A stretch of 64,000 nucleotides of DNA, taken from positions 1-64,000 of the forward strand of contig NZ_KK088650.1 of NCBI RefSeq assembly GCF_000600975.2, read 5' to 3'. The translations under genes were made by a program, and so were the position numbers. Below, in pieces: positions 1 through 7,451 of the stretch (position 1 is its first letter; each line of letters starts with the position of its first letter). The notes beneath the pieces were generated by a model. That model was given only the letters and a program-made list of their open reading frames with translations, was not told the DNA's origin and did no database searches. The stretch is from Limimaricola hongkongensis DSM 17492. Its GTDB lineage: Bacteria > Pseudomonadota > Alphaproteobacteria > Rhodobacterales > Rhodobacteraceae.

Positions 1-204
1 CGCGTAGAGCAGGATCGGCGCGATCGAGGCGTAGATCCCCGCCTCTGGCGGCATGCCTGCGAGCAGCGCATAGGCCAGCGATTGCGGGATCAGCATGATC
101 GTCACGATCACCGCGGCGACCATGTCGCCGGTAAAGGCCGAGCGGTCGTAGCGCCGTCCCCAGTCGAGGATCGGCAGGTAACGCGACAGCGGGGGCAGGG
201 TCAT
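1..204 (-). CDS. SulP-family sulfate/anion permease (N-terminal part, cut by window edge)
   Basis: Only the first 68 residues are in the window; the gene runs off the left edge. After a short cytoplasmic start (MTLPPLSRYLPILDWG) comes a membrane region with the IPQSLAYALLAGMPPEAGIY signature near residues 39-58, which is diagnostic of the SulP/SLC26 inorganic anion transporter family. It follows the persulfide dioxygenase-like gene on the same strand, so export or import of sulfate or sulfite produced by sulfur oxidation is a reasonable inference. Whether a STAS domain follows cannot be seen. The family call is firm; the substrate is inferred from context. Confidence 0.9.
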   Translation of the reverse strand, partial: MTLPPLSRYLPILDWGRRYDRSAFTGDMVAAVIVTIMLIPQSLAYALLAGMPPEAGIYASIAPILLYA

Positions 205-237
205 CTCGGTCCGTCCGGCATGTGGGGAATGGTAAGC

Positions 238-257
238 GGGCGGCCAACAGGCCGCCC
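238..257 (-). terminator. GC-rich hairpin between the MBL gene and sulP
   Basis: Perfect 8-bp inverted repeat GGGCGGCC (238-245) and GGCCGCCC (250-257) with the loop AACA. It lies just after the stop of the metallo-beta-lactamase gene on the minus strand and before the SulP start. No T-run follows, so it may only weaken transcription into sulP. Confidence 0.4.
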
Positions 258-266
258 GGGAGGGCC

Positions 267-1184
267 TCAGTCGAAGCGGTTCACCGGCAGCTTCAGGTAG
301 TGATGGCCGTCATCCTCGGCCTCGGGCAGCCGCCCACCGCGCAGGTTGATCTGCAGCGCCGCAAGGATGCGGTTCGGCAGCGCCAGCGTCTTGTCACGGG
401 TCTGACGGCGCTCGATGAAGGCTTCGCGCTCGGTGCCATCCTTGACGTGGATGTTGTGCGCACGGTGCTCGTCGACCGTGGCCTCCCACATCGGCTCCTT
501 GCGCTCCTTGGTGCCGTAGTCATGGCCCACGTTCAGGCGGGTGTTGCCGGGCAGAGCGAGGATGTCCTGAATCGAATCCCACAGCTCGGCGGTCTTGCCA
601 CCCGGAAAGTCCGAGCGCGAGGTGCCGGCATCGGGCTGCATCAGCGTGTCATGCACGAAGGCCGCGTCGCCGCAGACATAGGTGATCGAGCCCAGCGTGT
701 GGCCGGGCGAGAGCATGACCTTCGCCTCCAGATCGCCGATCTGGAAGGTCTCGCCCTCTTCGAACAGGTGATCGAAATCGCGGGAGGGCGCGAAGGCCTC
801 GGGCAGGTTGTAGATGTCTGCCCAGATCTTCGCGATCTCGGGCACCAGCGCGCCGATCGCGTTGGGGGCGCCGGTGCGCTCCTTGAGATGCGCCGAGGCC
901 ATGACGTGATCGGCATGGGGGTGGGTGTCGAGCACCCACTGCACCTTCAGGTCGTTGTCGCGCACGATGTCGAGGACCTGATCCATGCTCTCCGTGGAGA
1001 AGCGGTAGTTTTTCGGGTCGAAGTTCCACACCACGTCGATCAGCGCCGCCTGACGGGTCGCGGGATCGGCGCAGATATACTGGATCGATCCGGTGTCGGG
1101 CTCGTAGATGCCCCAGACGTCGGGGCTGCCTTCGCCGGTCGAGGGCGAATGGCGGACGACGCGGCTCTTGAGGGGGTCGGTCAT
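267..1184 (-). CDS. MBL-fold metallo-hydrolase, persulfide dioxygenase-like (Blh/ETHE1 type)
   Basis: A 305-residue metallo-beta-lactamase-fold protein. Metal-binding motifs are visible: THPHADH at 87-93, the GHT loop at 161-163, a conserved acidic/His segment near 172-178 and GHDY at 220-223. This set and the length match the glyoxalase-II-like group that includes ETHE1 and Blh, which oxidise glutathione persulfide to sulfite. The start ATG at 1184 overlaps the pmpB stop as ATGA, and AAAGGAG lies upstream, so it is translationally coupled to pmpB. The cluster position next to PmpAB, SulP and a persulfide sensor supports a sulfur role. Enzyme activity is inferred from the family. Confidence 0.85.
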   Translation of the reverse strand: MTDPLKSRVVRHSPSTGEGSPDVWGIYEPDTGSIQYICADPATRQAALIDVVWNFDPKNYRFSTESMDQVLDIVRDNDLKVQWVLDTHPHADHVMASAHLKERTGAPNAIGALVPEIAKIWADIYNLPEAFAPSRDFDHLFEEGETFQIGDLEAKVMLSPGHTLGSITYVCGDAAFVHDTLMQPDAGTSRSDFPGGKTAELWDSIQDILALPGNTRLNVGHDYGTKERKEPMWEATVDEHRAHNIHVKDGTEREAFIERRQTRDKTLALPNRILAALQINLRGGRLPEAEDDGHHYLKLPVNRFD

Positions 1185-1624
1185 TGGGTGGCTCCTTTGC
1201 TGAGGGGCATGGAGAGGTCGGGGGTATGCCGGGCCAGCCACATGCCGGCCAGCATGAAGGGCACGAAGATCAGCGTCCCGGTCGCCGCGATCGGCAGCGC
1301 GGTGAGCGCCGGGCCGGGGCAGAAGCCGCCGAGCCCCCAACCGGTGCCGAACAGCACCGCGCCGGTCAACAGCTTGGGGTCGAGGTCGGTGCGGCTCGGG
1401 ATGCGGAACTCGGTGTCGAAGAACGGGCGCGAGCGGCTGCGGGTGAGCCAAGCAAAGCCCGGCGCGGTCACCGCGATGGCGCCGCCCATGACGAAGGCGA
1501 GGCTCGGATCCCAGGTGCCGAACACGTCGAGGAAGTTCAGCACCTTGGCCGGGTCGGACATGCCCGAGATGATCAGGCCGAAGCCGAAGATCAGGCCGGA
1601 GAGAAGCGCGAAAACCTGTTTCAT
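1181..1624 (-). CDS. pmpB: YeeE/YedE-type membrane protein, half-transporter PmpB (DUF6691)
   Basis: A 147-residue integral membrane protein with about four hydrophobic segments. The motifs GMSDPAKV (21-28) and GLGGFCPGPAL (97-107), the latter with the conserved cysteine, are those of the short YeeE/YedE (DUF6691) half that pairs with PmpA. YeeE/TsuA proteins move thiosulfate through a chain of cysteines, so import of thiosulfate or another sulfur species is likely. GGAGG of its ribosome site overlaps the stop of pmpA two bases away, giving a tight pmpA-pmpB-MBL operon. Confidence 0.85.
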   Translation of the reverse strand: MKQVFALLSGLIFGFGLIISGMSDPAKVLNFLDVFGTWDPSLAFVMGGAIAVTAPGFAWLTRSRSRPFFDTEFRIPSRTDLDPKLLTGAVLFGTGWGLGGFCPGPALTALPIAATGTLIFVPFMLAGMWLARHTPDLSMPLSKGATQ

Positions 1625-1625
1625 C

Positions 1626-2060
1626 TCAGCCTCCGATCAGGTGACGGGTGACGAAGACCGTGACGAAGGCCGCGGCCATGAAGGTGACGGTGGCGGTGAT
1701 CGAGCGCATCGAGCCGCGGCTGATGCCGCAGACGCCGTGGCCGGAGGTGCAGCCATTGCCATAGGTGGCGCCGAAGCCCACCAAGAGACCCGCGGCGGCC
1801 ATCAGGAGCGGGCTCGACGGCACCCATTGCTGCGGCCATTCGCCCGAGACCAGCAGCCAGATCGGCGCGGCGAGCAGCAGGCCCAGCACGAACAGCGCCG
1901 AGACGCCGCGCGCCTCGCCATCGGTGGCGCGCGCGAAGATCCGCGAGGTGAGACCGCTGATGCCGGCGATGCGGCCATTGGTGGCCATCAGCAGCACCGC
2001 CGAGGCCCCGATCATCATGCCGCCGCCGAGCGACAGCCATGGGGTGAACTCTGTTTCCAT
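1626..2060 (-). CDS. pmpA: YeeE/YedE-type membrane protein, half-transporter PmpA
   Basis: A 144-residue membrane protein with about four transmembrane segments. The YeeE/YedE signature [12 protein letters not shown] with its two cysteines lies at 101-112. It is the first gene of the minus-strand operon pmpA-pmpB-MBL-sulP and is divergent from the ArsR regulator at 2156. I chose ATG 2060 (METEFTPW) because GGAG sits at good spacing; a longer reading from 2087 lacks a ribosome site. PmpAB pairs are known from sulfur-oxidation and biofilm-linked BigR loci. The exact sulfur substrate is not established by sequence. Confidence 0.85.
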   Translation of the reverse strand: METEFTPWLSLGGGMMIGASAVLLMATNGRIAGISGLTSRIFARATDGEARGVSALFVLGLLLAAPIWLLVSGEWPQQWVPSSPLLMAAAGLLVGFGATYGNGCTSGHGVCGISRGSMRSITATVTFMAAAFVTVFVTRHLIGG

Positions 2061-2117
2061 CTCTCGACTCCGTGATACGACGGCCAACGCCGTCGGACTT
2101 GTCTTGTTTCAGAACAT

Positions 2118-2147
2118 CTATATATTCCTGATGAGTAATATTCAATG
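2118..2147. promoter_or_regulatory. Candidate ArsR (SqrR) operator/promoter between pmpA and sqrR
   Basis: An AT-rich island in otherwise GC-rich DNA, holding ATATTC at 2122-2127 and ATATTCAA at 2138-2145. The same RTATTCAA half-site recurs upstream of soxB, soxX/soxW and soxV/soxS. It sits in the 95-bp divergent intergenic region, ending 8 bases before the sqrR start, a suitable place for autoregulation and for repression of pmpAB. Binding is inferred, not shown. Confidence 0.5.
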
Positions 2148-2155
2148 GGGCGCAT

Positions 2156-2467
2156 ATGAAAATCACCGACGATTTCCTCGACGGCGACATCACGGGTGCC
2201 GCGGCGCTGATGGGGATGCTGGCCTCGGAAGCGCGGCTGCAGATCCTGTGCCGCCTTGTCGATGGCGAACGGTCCGTGGGGGAGCTGGCCCGGATCTGCG
2301 ACATGTCGCAGCCGACCATGTCGCAGCAGCTCAAGCGGCTGAAGGAGGCCGGGCTGGTCGAGGGGCGCCGCGACGGTCAGACGATCTACTACAGCGTGAC
2401 CGGCGACGAGGTCGCCGCTGTCCTCGAGACGCTGCACAAGCTCTACTGCGCACGCTCCGCGGACTGA
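2156..2467 (+). CDS. sqrR: ArsR-family persulfide-responsive repressor (SqrR/BigR type)
   Basis: A 103-residue winged-helix ArsR protein. The recognition region is SQPTMSQQLKRLKEAGLVEG (51-70) and the wing is RRDGQTIYYSV (71-81). Two cysteines, Cys32 and Cys98, are 66 residues apart. That is the spacing of the redox pair in Rhodobacter SqrR (41/107) and Xylella BigR (42/108), which form an intraprotein polysulfide bridge and release DNA when reactive sulfur species rise. There is an extra Cys48. It is divergent from pmpAB and close to the persulfide dioxygenase genes, which are its likely targets. The sensing mechanism is inferred from the cysteine pair. Confidence 0.85.
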   Translation: MKITDDFLDGDITGAAALMGMLASEARLQILCRLVDGERSVGELARICDMSQPTMSQQLKRLKEAGLVEGRRDGQTIYYSVTGDEVAAVLETLHKLYCARSAD

Positions 2468-2471
2468 GAGC

Positions 2472-2496
2472 CTGCGCCCGGACCTTCCGGGTGCAG
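2472..2496. terminator. Hairpin between convergent sqrR and DUF442 genes
   Basis: Arms CTGCGCCCGGA (2472-2482) and TCCGGGTGCAG (2486-2496) pair over 11 positions with one G-T type mismatch and a 3-base loop. It lies between the two facing stop codons, so it could end transcription from both sides. Confidence 0.5.
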
Positions 2497-2504
2497 GGTA
2501 GGGA

Positions 2505-2957
2505 TCAGGCCCCGGATTTGCGGTCGGCGTAGGCCTTCACGAACTGGCCGATCTGCTCCTGCGACAGATCGAGGCCGTTCTCGCGCCCCATGTCTATGAC
2601 TGCGTCGCCATCGAGGCCCTTCTCCGCCGCCAACGCCATCAGCGTCATCGCGCCCGCGCGCTTGCCAGAGGCGCAGTGCAGCAGCACGGGTTGGGGCAGG
2701 TCGTCGAGGGAACGGCGGAAATCATCCACCAGCGCGTCGTCGAGCGCCTCCGGCGAGACCGGGTGATGCAGGTAGGTGAGCCCGGCGTCTTCGGCGATGC
2801 GCCGTTCCTCGTCAGGTGCGACCTCCTGCTTTTCTTCCGCGGTGCGGAAGTTCACGACGCTGCGAAAGCCCTTCTCGGCGGCCTGACGCAAGGCGGCCTC
2901 GTCGGGGGCAAAGCGGGCGATGCTATGATTGCTGTCAATCTCGACGACATTTTCCAT
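2505..2957 (-). CDS. DUF442/TIGR01244-type sulfurtransferase (phosphatase-like) protein
   Basis: A 150-residue protein whose active loop HCASGKR (94-100, Cys95) has the C-X4-R form of rhodaneses rather than the C-X5-R of tyrosine phosphatases. It matches the DUF442 domain found fused to or beside Blh persulfide dioxygenases in BigR regulons. A role in passing sulfane sulfur between glutathione persulfide and thiosulfate is therefore likely. The start at ATG 2957 has GAGG at 7-base spacing. An alternative ATG at 2969 overlaps the stop of the upstream gene as ATGA but has a poorer ribosome site. It is cotranscribed with the dioxygenase-rhodanese gene. Confidence 0.8.
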   Translation of the reverse strand: MENVVEIDSNHSIARFAPDEAALRQAAEKGFRSVVNFRTAEEKQEVAPDEERRIAEDAGLTYLHHPVSPEALDDALVDDFRRSLDDLPQPVLLHCASGKRAGAMTLMALAAEKGLDGDAVIDMGRENGLDLSQEQIGQFVKAYADRKSGA

Positions 2958-2965
2958 CTTGATCC

Positions 2966-4363
2966 TCATGTGTTGCCTGGGGTTTCGGTCGGGTAGCCGG
3001 CGGCGCTCCACGCCTTCCAACTGCCCGGCACGTTGTGGATGTTCTCGAAGCCGTGCGCCGCGAGCAGGCTCGACGCGATGCTCGCGCGAAAGCCGCTGGC
3101 GCAGTAGGTCGCGTAGGGCGCGGAGCGGTCGAGATCGTTCATCTTCTCGCGCAGCTTACCGAGGAAGGCATGCGTCGCGCCCGGCACGTGGCCACCCTCC
3201 CATTCGTCGGGCTTGCGCACGTCGAGCGGGGTGAGGTCCTTCGCACCCTTCAGTTCATGCACCGAGATCTGCGGGATCTGCGCGAAGTCGCGCCCCGCCT
3301 CGCGCCAGGCGCTCATGCCGCCGGCGAGATAGCCGCCGAACTCGGTGAAGCCGGTGCGCCACAGCAGCTTCACGACCTCGGGCAGGTCGCCGTCATCGCC
3401 AAGCACGAGGTGGATGGGCTTTTCCGGGTCGAGCAGCCAGCCTGCCCAAACCGACAGCTCGGGCCGCGCGCCGATGTTGAGGCTGCCCTTCACGTGGCCT
3501 GCACCGAAGTCCATCATGTCACGGGTGTCGACGATTTGCGCACCGCGCTCAGTGGCCTTGGAGAACTGCTCGACCGTCAACGGCGGCACGCGCGGCAGGT
3601 TACGCAGCACCTCGGGGCCCTTGGCGTTCACCTTCTTGAGCCGGGGGTAATGCGTCGGCACCGGCGGCGCGTCCGCCTGCATCACCTTCTTGAACTCCTC
3701 GAGGCTCTCGATCTTCGCGTAGTCGTTGAAACGCCGCTCGTAGCCGATGGTGCTCGACATCCGGTCGCCGATGTCGGGCCCGCAGGCCGAGCCCGCGCCG
3801 TGGCAGGGATAGATGATGACGTCGTCGGGCAGGGCCATGAACACGTCGCGCACCGTGTGGAACAGCTTCTCGGTCAGCTCCTCGGTCTGGTCGTCGCCCA
3901 TCAGGTCCGGCCGTCCGATGCTGTCGACGAAGAAGGCGTCGCCTGAGAGCACACCCCAGGGCGTCTCGGTATCGCCGTCATACAGGAAATAGGACATGTG
4001 CTCCGGGGTATGGCCGGGGGTGAAGCGCGCCTTCATCCGCAGCCCGCCAAAGCGGAACTCGTCGCCGTCGCGCACCGTCTCATGGTCGAAGCCGTATTCG
4101 GCGCCGCCCTCGGTGCTGACGTAGAGCTTGGCCTGCCCGCCGAGCCGGTCGACCAGCTCGCGCGCGCCGCTCATGAAGTCGGCGTGGATGTGAGTTTCGA
4201 AGACATGGGTGATGGCGAGGCCGAAGCGCCGCGCCGCCGCGAGGTAGATCTCGACGTCCGGGCGGGGGTCGACGATGGCGCAAACATGCGCGGCATCGTC
4301 ACCCAGCAGGTAGGAGCATTCGGCGACGCCGTCGGCCAAAATCTGTTCGAAGCGCAGGGTCAT
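2966..4363 (-). CDS. Persulfide dioxygenase fused to two rhodanese domains
   Basis: A 465-residue fusion. The N-terminal half is a metallo-beta-lactamase fold with THIHADF at 57-63 and a GHTPEH loop, typical of the persulfide dioxygenase branch. Two rhodanese domains follow. The first (about 260-360) has no cysteine in its active loop (VLGDDGD) and is probably structural. The second ends in YCASGFRAS with catalytic Cys421. The layout suggests persulfide oxidation to sulfite coupled to sulfur transfer, comparable to CstB. AAAGGAGG precedes ATG 4363. It is divergent from the DsrE-like gene and leads the two-gene unit with DUF442. Confidence 0.88.
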   Translation of the reverse strand: MTLRFEQILADGVAECSYLLGDDAAHVCAIVDPRPDVEIYLAAARRFGLAITHVFETHIHADFMSGARELVDRLGGQAKLYVSTEGGAEYGFDHETVRDGDEFRFGGLRMKARFTPGHTPEHMSYFLYDGDTETPWGVLSGDAFFVDSIGRPDLMGDDQTEELTEKLFHTVRDVFMALPDDVIIYPCHGAGSACGPDIGDRMSSTIGYERRFNDYAKIESLEEFKKVMQADAPPVPTHYPRLKKVNAKGPEVLRNLPRVPPLTVEQFSKATERGAQIVDTRDMMDFGAGHVKGSLNIGARPELSVWAGWLLDPEKPIHLVLGDDGDLPEVVKLLWRTGFTEFGGYLAGGMSAWREAGRDFAQIPQISVHELKGAKDLTPLDVRKPDEWEGGHVPGATHAFLGKLREKMNDLDRSAPYATYCASGFRASIASSLLAAHGFENIHNVPGSWKAWSAAGYPTETPGNT

Positions 4364-4479
4364 GGCGGGTCCTCCTTTATATGCGAAAACTGGAATGCAT
4401 CGGGCGGGGTTCCATGGCGGGTGAGGCAGTGGCGCCTCCCCGCCGAGGCCCGAGACAAAGCTGGACAGGTGACCAATAC

Positions 4480-4498
4480 GTAGTTGAATGTGTGAATG
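4480..4498. promoter_or_regulatory. Possible regulatory site between PDO-rhodanese and dsrE-like genes
   Basis: In the 231-bp divergent gap the sequence TTGAATGT (4484-4491) resembles the TTGAATA half-site seen at the other sulfur promoters, followed by TGAATG. There is no convincing second inverted half. It is the only AT-richer stretch in the gap. Confidence 0.3.
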
Positions 4499-4594
4499 CG
4501 TCGAAATGGCGCAGCCGGACGGGCGCAGCAACGAGCGCCGCCCCAGTCCGGCGCGGTGGGGCATGCCGCCCATGCCCGCTCAAGGGAGGACGAG

Positions 4595-5065
4595 ATGACG
4601 ATACTTAAACGGATGCGTGGCGCCCTCGCTGCCGGGCTGGCGGTGCTGACCCTGATGGCAACCGGGCCTGCCGCGGCCGAAAGCGATCGCTACGGCCAGC
4701 AGAAGGTGGTCTACCACATCAACGGTATTGGGGGTGAGGAGGACAAGGCCTATCGTGGTGCGCTGCGCAATGTACAGAACCACATCAACGCTGTCGGGCG
4801 CGACAACATCGAGGTCAAGGTCGTGCTGCATGGCAATGGCGTCGGACTCCTGCAGAACGCGATGAGCAACGAGCAGCTGCAGATGGACGTGACCAGCCTG
4901 CGCGGCCAGAACGTCTCCTTCCTCGTGTGCAACAACACCCTTGTCGGGCGCGACATCAGCTACGAGGAGGACCTGTTCGAGGTGTTCGAAGACCAGATCG
5001 TGCCCTCGGGCGTGGCCGAACTGAGCTACCTGCAGGGGCAGGGCTACACCTACGTCAAGCCGTGA
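4595..5065 (+). CDS. Exported DsrE-family protein
   Basis: A 156-residue protein with a Sec signal peptide (about 1-29, ending PAAAES) and a DsrE/DsrF-like fold: VVYHINGIGGEEDKAYRGAL near 38-57 and VSFLVCNNTL with Cys112 at 107-116. Similar periplasmic DsrE proteins occur in sulfur and sox loci, where the cysteine may carry sulfane sulfur. GGGAGGA lies upstream of ATG 4595. It is divergent from the dioxygenase-rhodanese gene and convergent with the rhodanese-like gene. The specific reaction is unknown. Confidence 0.82.
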   Translation: MTILKRMRGALAAGLAVLTLMATGPAAAESDRYGQQKVVYHINGIGGEEDKAYRGALRNVQNHINAVGRDNIEVKVVLHGNGVGLLQNAMSNEQLQMDVTSLRGQNVSFLVCNNTLVGRDISYEEDLFEVFEDQIVPSGVAELSYLQGQGYTYVKP

Positions 5066-5092
5066 CTTTGCTGCTGGGCCGCGACCTGCGGC

Positions 5093-5674
5093 TCAGCGCC
5101 CCTCGGCCACGGTCAAGCCGAGAAGGCGCCAGACCTGCATTCCGCCCCGGTAGTAGTTGATCTTCTCCGCCGGATAGCCCGCACCGATCATCGCGCGAAT
5201 CGCGGTGGGCGACTGGCCGCACCATGGGCCGTTGCAGAACAACGCGACCTCGGGCGCTTCGGAACAGTCCCAACCCTCGAAATCCGGCTCGCAGCCCAGC
5301 TCGCCCAGTTGGTCGGTGATGCGCTCCCATGGCATGTGGATCGCGCCGGGAATGGTGCCGCCCTCGAACCATTCGCGGGTGCGGCTGTCGATCACCACCG
5401 CCTCCGGGTCCTCCAGCATGTCGAGCAGCTCCAACTCGCCGATCGTGGTGACGCCCTCGGCCGGCGTCATTGGCTGGATGCAGAAGGGCGGGCAGGCGCG
5501 CGAGGTCTTAGCGAAATCGCCGGTGATGACGGCGTCGTTGTCCTGTCCGCGCATGATTTCGATCGGCCCGTCGGGCGTCTCGACCGTGATGGCCATGCGT
5601 TCGGCGTCGATGCCGACCGGGTCGGCCAGGGCCGGGGCGGCGAGCAGGGCGAGGGCAATTGCGATGCGGATCAT
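5093..5674 (-). CDS. Exported rhodanese-like protein with CNGPWCG loop
   Basis: A 193-residue protein with a signal peptide (1-17, cut after ALA). A rhodanese fold spans about 75-190 (VVIDSRTREWFEGGTIPGAI at 93-112). The active loop is CNGPWCGQS (Cys147, Cys152). It has a second cysteine and lacks the arginine of the usual C-X4-R loop. CPPFC at 61-65 adds another cysteine pair. It is downstream of hemA by 11 bases on the same strand, so it is probably the last gene of the long sox transcript. A periplasmic sulfur or thiol-disulfide role is inferred. Confidence 0.8.
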   Translation of the reverse strand: MIRIAIALALLAAPALADPVGIDAERMAITVETPDGPIEIMRGQDNDAVITGDFAKTSRACPPFCIQPMTPAEGVTTIGELELLDMLEDPEAVVIDSRTREWFEGGTIPGAIHMPWERITDQLGELGCEPDFEGWDCSEAPEVALFCNGPWCGQSPTAIRAMIGAGYPAEKINYYRGGMQVWRLLGLTVAEGR

Positions 5675-5685
5675 GGTGATCTCCC

Positions 5686-6909
5686 TTATTGCGCGGCCAT
5701 CGGCACGCGGGCGATGCGGCAGCGGTCCCAGAGCGTCGCCAGCGCCGAGGTGAGCCGGTCGAGGTCAGCCTCGGAATGCACCGGCGAGGGCGTGATGCGC
5801 AGCCGCTCGGTGCCGCGTGGGACGGTGGGGTAGTTGATCGGCTGGATGTAGATGCCGAATTCGTCGAGCAGCAGATCCGAGATCCAGCGGCACTTCACCG
5901 GGTCGCCCACCATCACCGGCACGATATGGCTGGGGTTGGGCTGGTGCGGGATGCCCACCGCGTCCAGCCGTTCGCGCAGCGAGGCGACCCGTCCGGCCTG
6001 CAGGCGGCGCTCGGTGTCCGAGGTCTTGAGATGCCGCACCGCGGCCTGGGCGCCCGCGGCGACGGCCGGGGGCAAGGCCGTCGTGAAGATGAAGCCCGAG
6101 GCGAAGCTGCGCACGAAATCGCACAGCGCGGCGGAGGCGGCAATATAGCCGCCCATCACGCCATAGGCCTTTCCCAGCGTACCCTCGATCACGTCGATGC
6201 GCCCCATCAGCCCCTCGCGCTCGGCGACGCCGCCGCCGCGGGGGCCGTAGAGGCCGACGCCATGCACCTCGTCGAGATAGGTCATCGCGCCATAGCGCTC
6301 GGCAAGGTCGCAGATGCCCGCGATGGGAGCGATGTCGCCATCCATCGAGTAGACGCTTTCGAAGGCGACGATCTTGGGCGTCTCGGCCGGCAGGGCGGCG
6401 AGCTTCGCCTCTAGATCGGCGAGGTCGTTGTGCTTCCAGATCACCTTCTTGGCGCGACTGTGGCGGATGCCCTCGATCATGCTGGCATGATTGCCAGCAT
6501 CCGACAGTACCACGCACCCGGGAATGCGCGATGCCAGCGTGCCGAGCGCCGCCCAGTTCGACACGTAGCCGGAGGTGAACAGCAGTGCCGCCTCCTTGCC
6601 GTGCAGATCGGCCAGCTCGCGTTCGAGCGCCACATGGTGGCGCGTCGTGCCCGAAATGTTGCGGGTGCCGCCGGCGCCCGCGCCGACCTCGTTGATGGCC
6701 GCGTGCATCGCGGCCAGCACCTTCGGGTGCTGGCCCATGCCGAGATAGTCGTTCGAGCACCAAACCGTCACCGTGGAGGGAGACGGTCCGTCATGCCGGG
6801 TGGCGGCGGGAAAGGCGCCGCGATGGCGCTCCAGTTCGGCAAAGCGGCGGTAGTTGCCCTCGTCGCGAAGACGATCGAGCTCGGCGTTGAAGAAGCTGTC
6901 GAAGGCCAC
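5686..6909 (-). CDS. hemA: 5-aminolevulinate synthase
   Basis: A 407-residue alpha-oxoamine synthase that condenses glycine and succinyl-CoA to 5-aminolevulinate, the first step of C4 haem synthesis. Visible motifs are [13 protein letters not shown] (50-62), GTRNISGT (81-88), [15 protein letters not shown] and the PLP lysine in GTLGKAYG (Lys247). It resembles Rhodobacter HemA/HemT throughout. The start is GTG at 6909, three bases after the stop of the DUF302 gene; no ATG lies near. Placement behind soxD points to a paralogue dedicated to haem demand of the Sox cytochromes. HemA versus HemT cannot be decided from the sequence. Confidence 0.93.
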   Translation of the reverse strand: MAFDSFFNAELDRLRDEGNYRRFAELERHRGAFPAATRHDGPSPSTVTVWCSNDYLGMGQHPKVLAAMHAAINEVGAGAGGTRNISGTTRHHVALERELADLHGKEAALLFTSGYVSNWAALGTLASRIPGCVVLSDAGNHASMIEGIRHSRAKKVIWKHNDLADLEAKLAALPAETPKIVAFESVYSMDGDIAPIAGICDLAERYGAMTYLDEVHGVGLYGPRGGGVAEREGLMGRIDVIEGTLGKAYGVMGGYIAASAALCDFVRSFASGFIFTTALPPAVAAGAQAAVRHLKTSDTERRLQAGRVASLRERLDAVGIPHQPNPSHIVPVMVGDPVKCRWISDLLLDEFGIYIQPINYPTVPRGTERLRITPSPVHSEADLDRLTSALATLWDRCRIARVPMAAQ

Positions 6910-6912
6910 CCG

Positions 6913-7344
6913 CTACTGCCCCGCCGCCTCTTTGGCGATGTCGTCGAGCAGCGCCTGCACCTCCTGCATCGGGCCGTCGGGCATCGCCCGATAACCGATC
7001 TCGACCGCGCCATCTTTGTCGGTGACGAAGATCCCGTAGGGGCAGTGCGCGATGTTGGCCGGGTCGGCCTCCATGACCTTGCGCGACACCACCGCCGAGC
7101 AGAACAGGAAGACGTCGGCGGCGTCGAAGATGGTCACGTCGCTGCCCACGTCCTCGCCGGTGCGGTTGAGCATCTCGCCGACATGGCTGACATAGTCGAC
7201 CACCAGCCCCTCGCCGACGATGGCGCTCTCGACGCTGAAGGTCGCGTCCTCGAAGCTGCCGTCGAAGGGGTATGTGACGATCTCCTGCGCCGAGGCGACG
7301 CTCCCCGCGACGGCGGCGGCCGCCGCCCAAAGGAATACTCTCAT
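6913..7344 (-). CDS. Exported DUF302-domain protein
   Basis: A 143-residue protein with a signal peptide (MRVFLWAAAAAVAGSVASAQ). The rest resembles the DUF302 fold: an N-terminal YPFDGSFEDATFSVESAIV segment and the late stretch FCSAVVSRKVMEADPANIAHCPYGIFV with two cysteines. ATG 7344 was chosen because GGAGG is 9 bases away; the ATG at 7353 sits directly on the ribosome site. It lies between soxD and hemA in the sox operon direction. DUF302 proteins are common near sox genes, but their function is not known. Confidence 0.78.
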   Translation of the reverse strand: MRVFLWAAAAAVAGSVASAQEIVTYPFDGSFEDATFSVESAIVGEGLVVDYVSHVGEMLNRTGEDVGSDVTIFDAADVFLFCSAVVSRKVMEADPANIAHCPYGIFVTDKDGAVEIGYRAMPDGPMQEVQALLDDIAKEAAGQ

Positions 7345-7373
7345 GGTCTTCATCCTCCCCTGTTGCGAGTCGG

Positions 7374-7390
7374 GCCGGGCATGGCCCGGC
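7374..7390 (-). terminator. Short hairpin between soxD and the DUF302 gene
   Basis: GCCGGGC (7374-7380) and GCCCGGC (7384-7390) form a 7-bp stem in the 107-bp gap. No T-run follows, so it may be an RNA processing or attenuation element rather than a true terminator. Confidence 0.3.
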
Positions 7391-7451
7391 TGTCTCCCCT
7401 GCCGCGCTCGGCGGCGATGCGGATGGCCCGGCGCGGGCCACCCGGAATGGC

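Noticed and set aside
222..2075. 617-residue open frame antisense to the MBL and PmpAB genes
   Set aside because: A shadow frame created by high GC. The opposite strand has three well-supported overlapping genes with ribosome sites and family motifs, while this frame is rich in Arg/Gly/His with no recognisable domain.
4496..5065. Longer start for the DsrE-like protein
   Set aside because: Starting upstream would hide the signal peptide; ATG 4595 has GGGAGGA and places the signal at the N-terminus.
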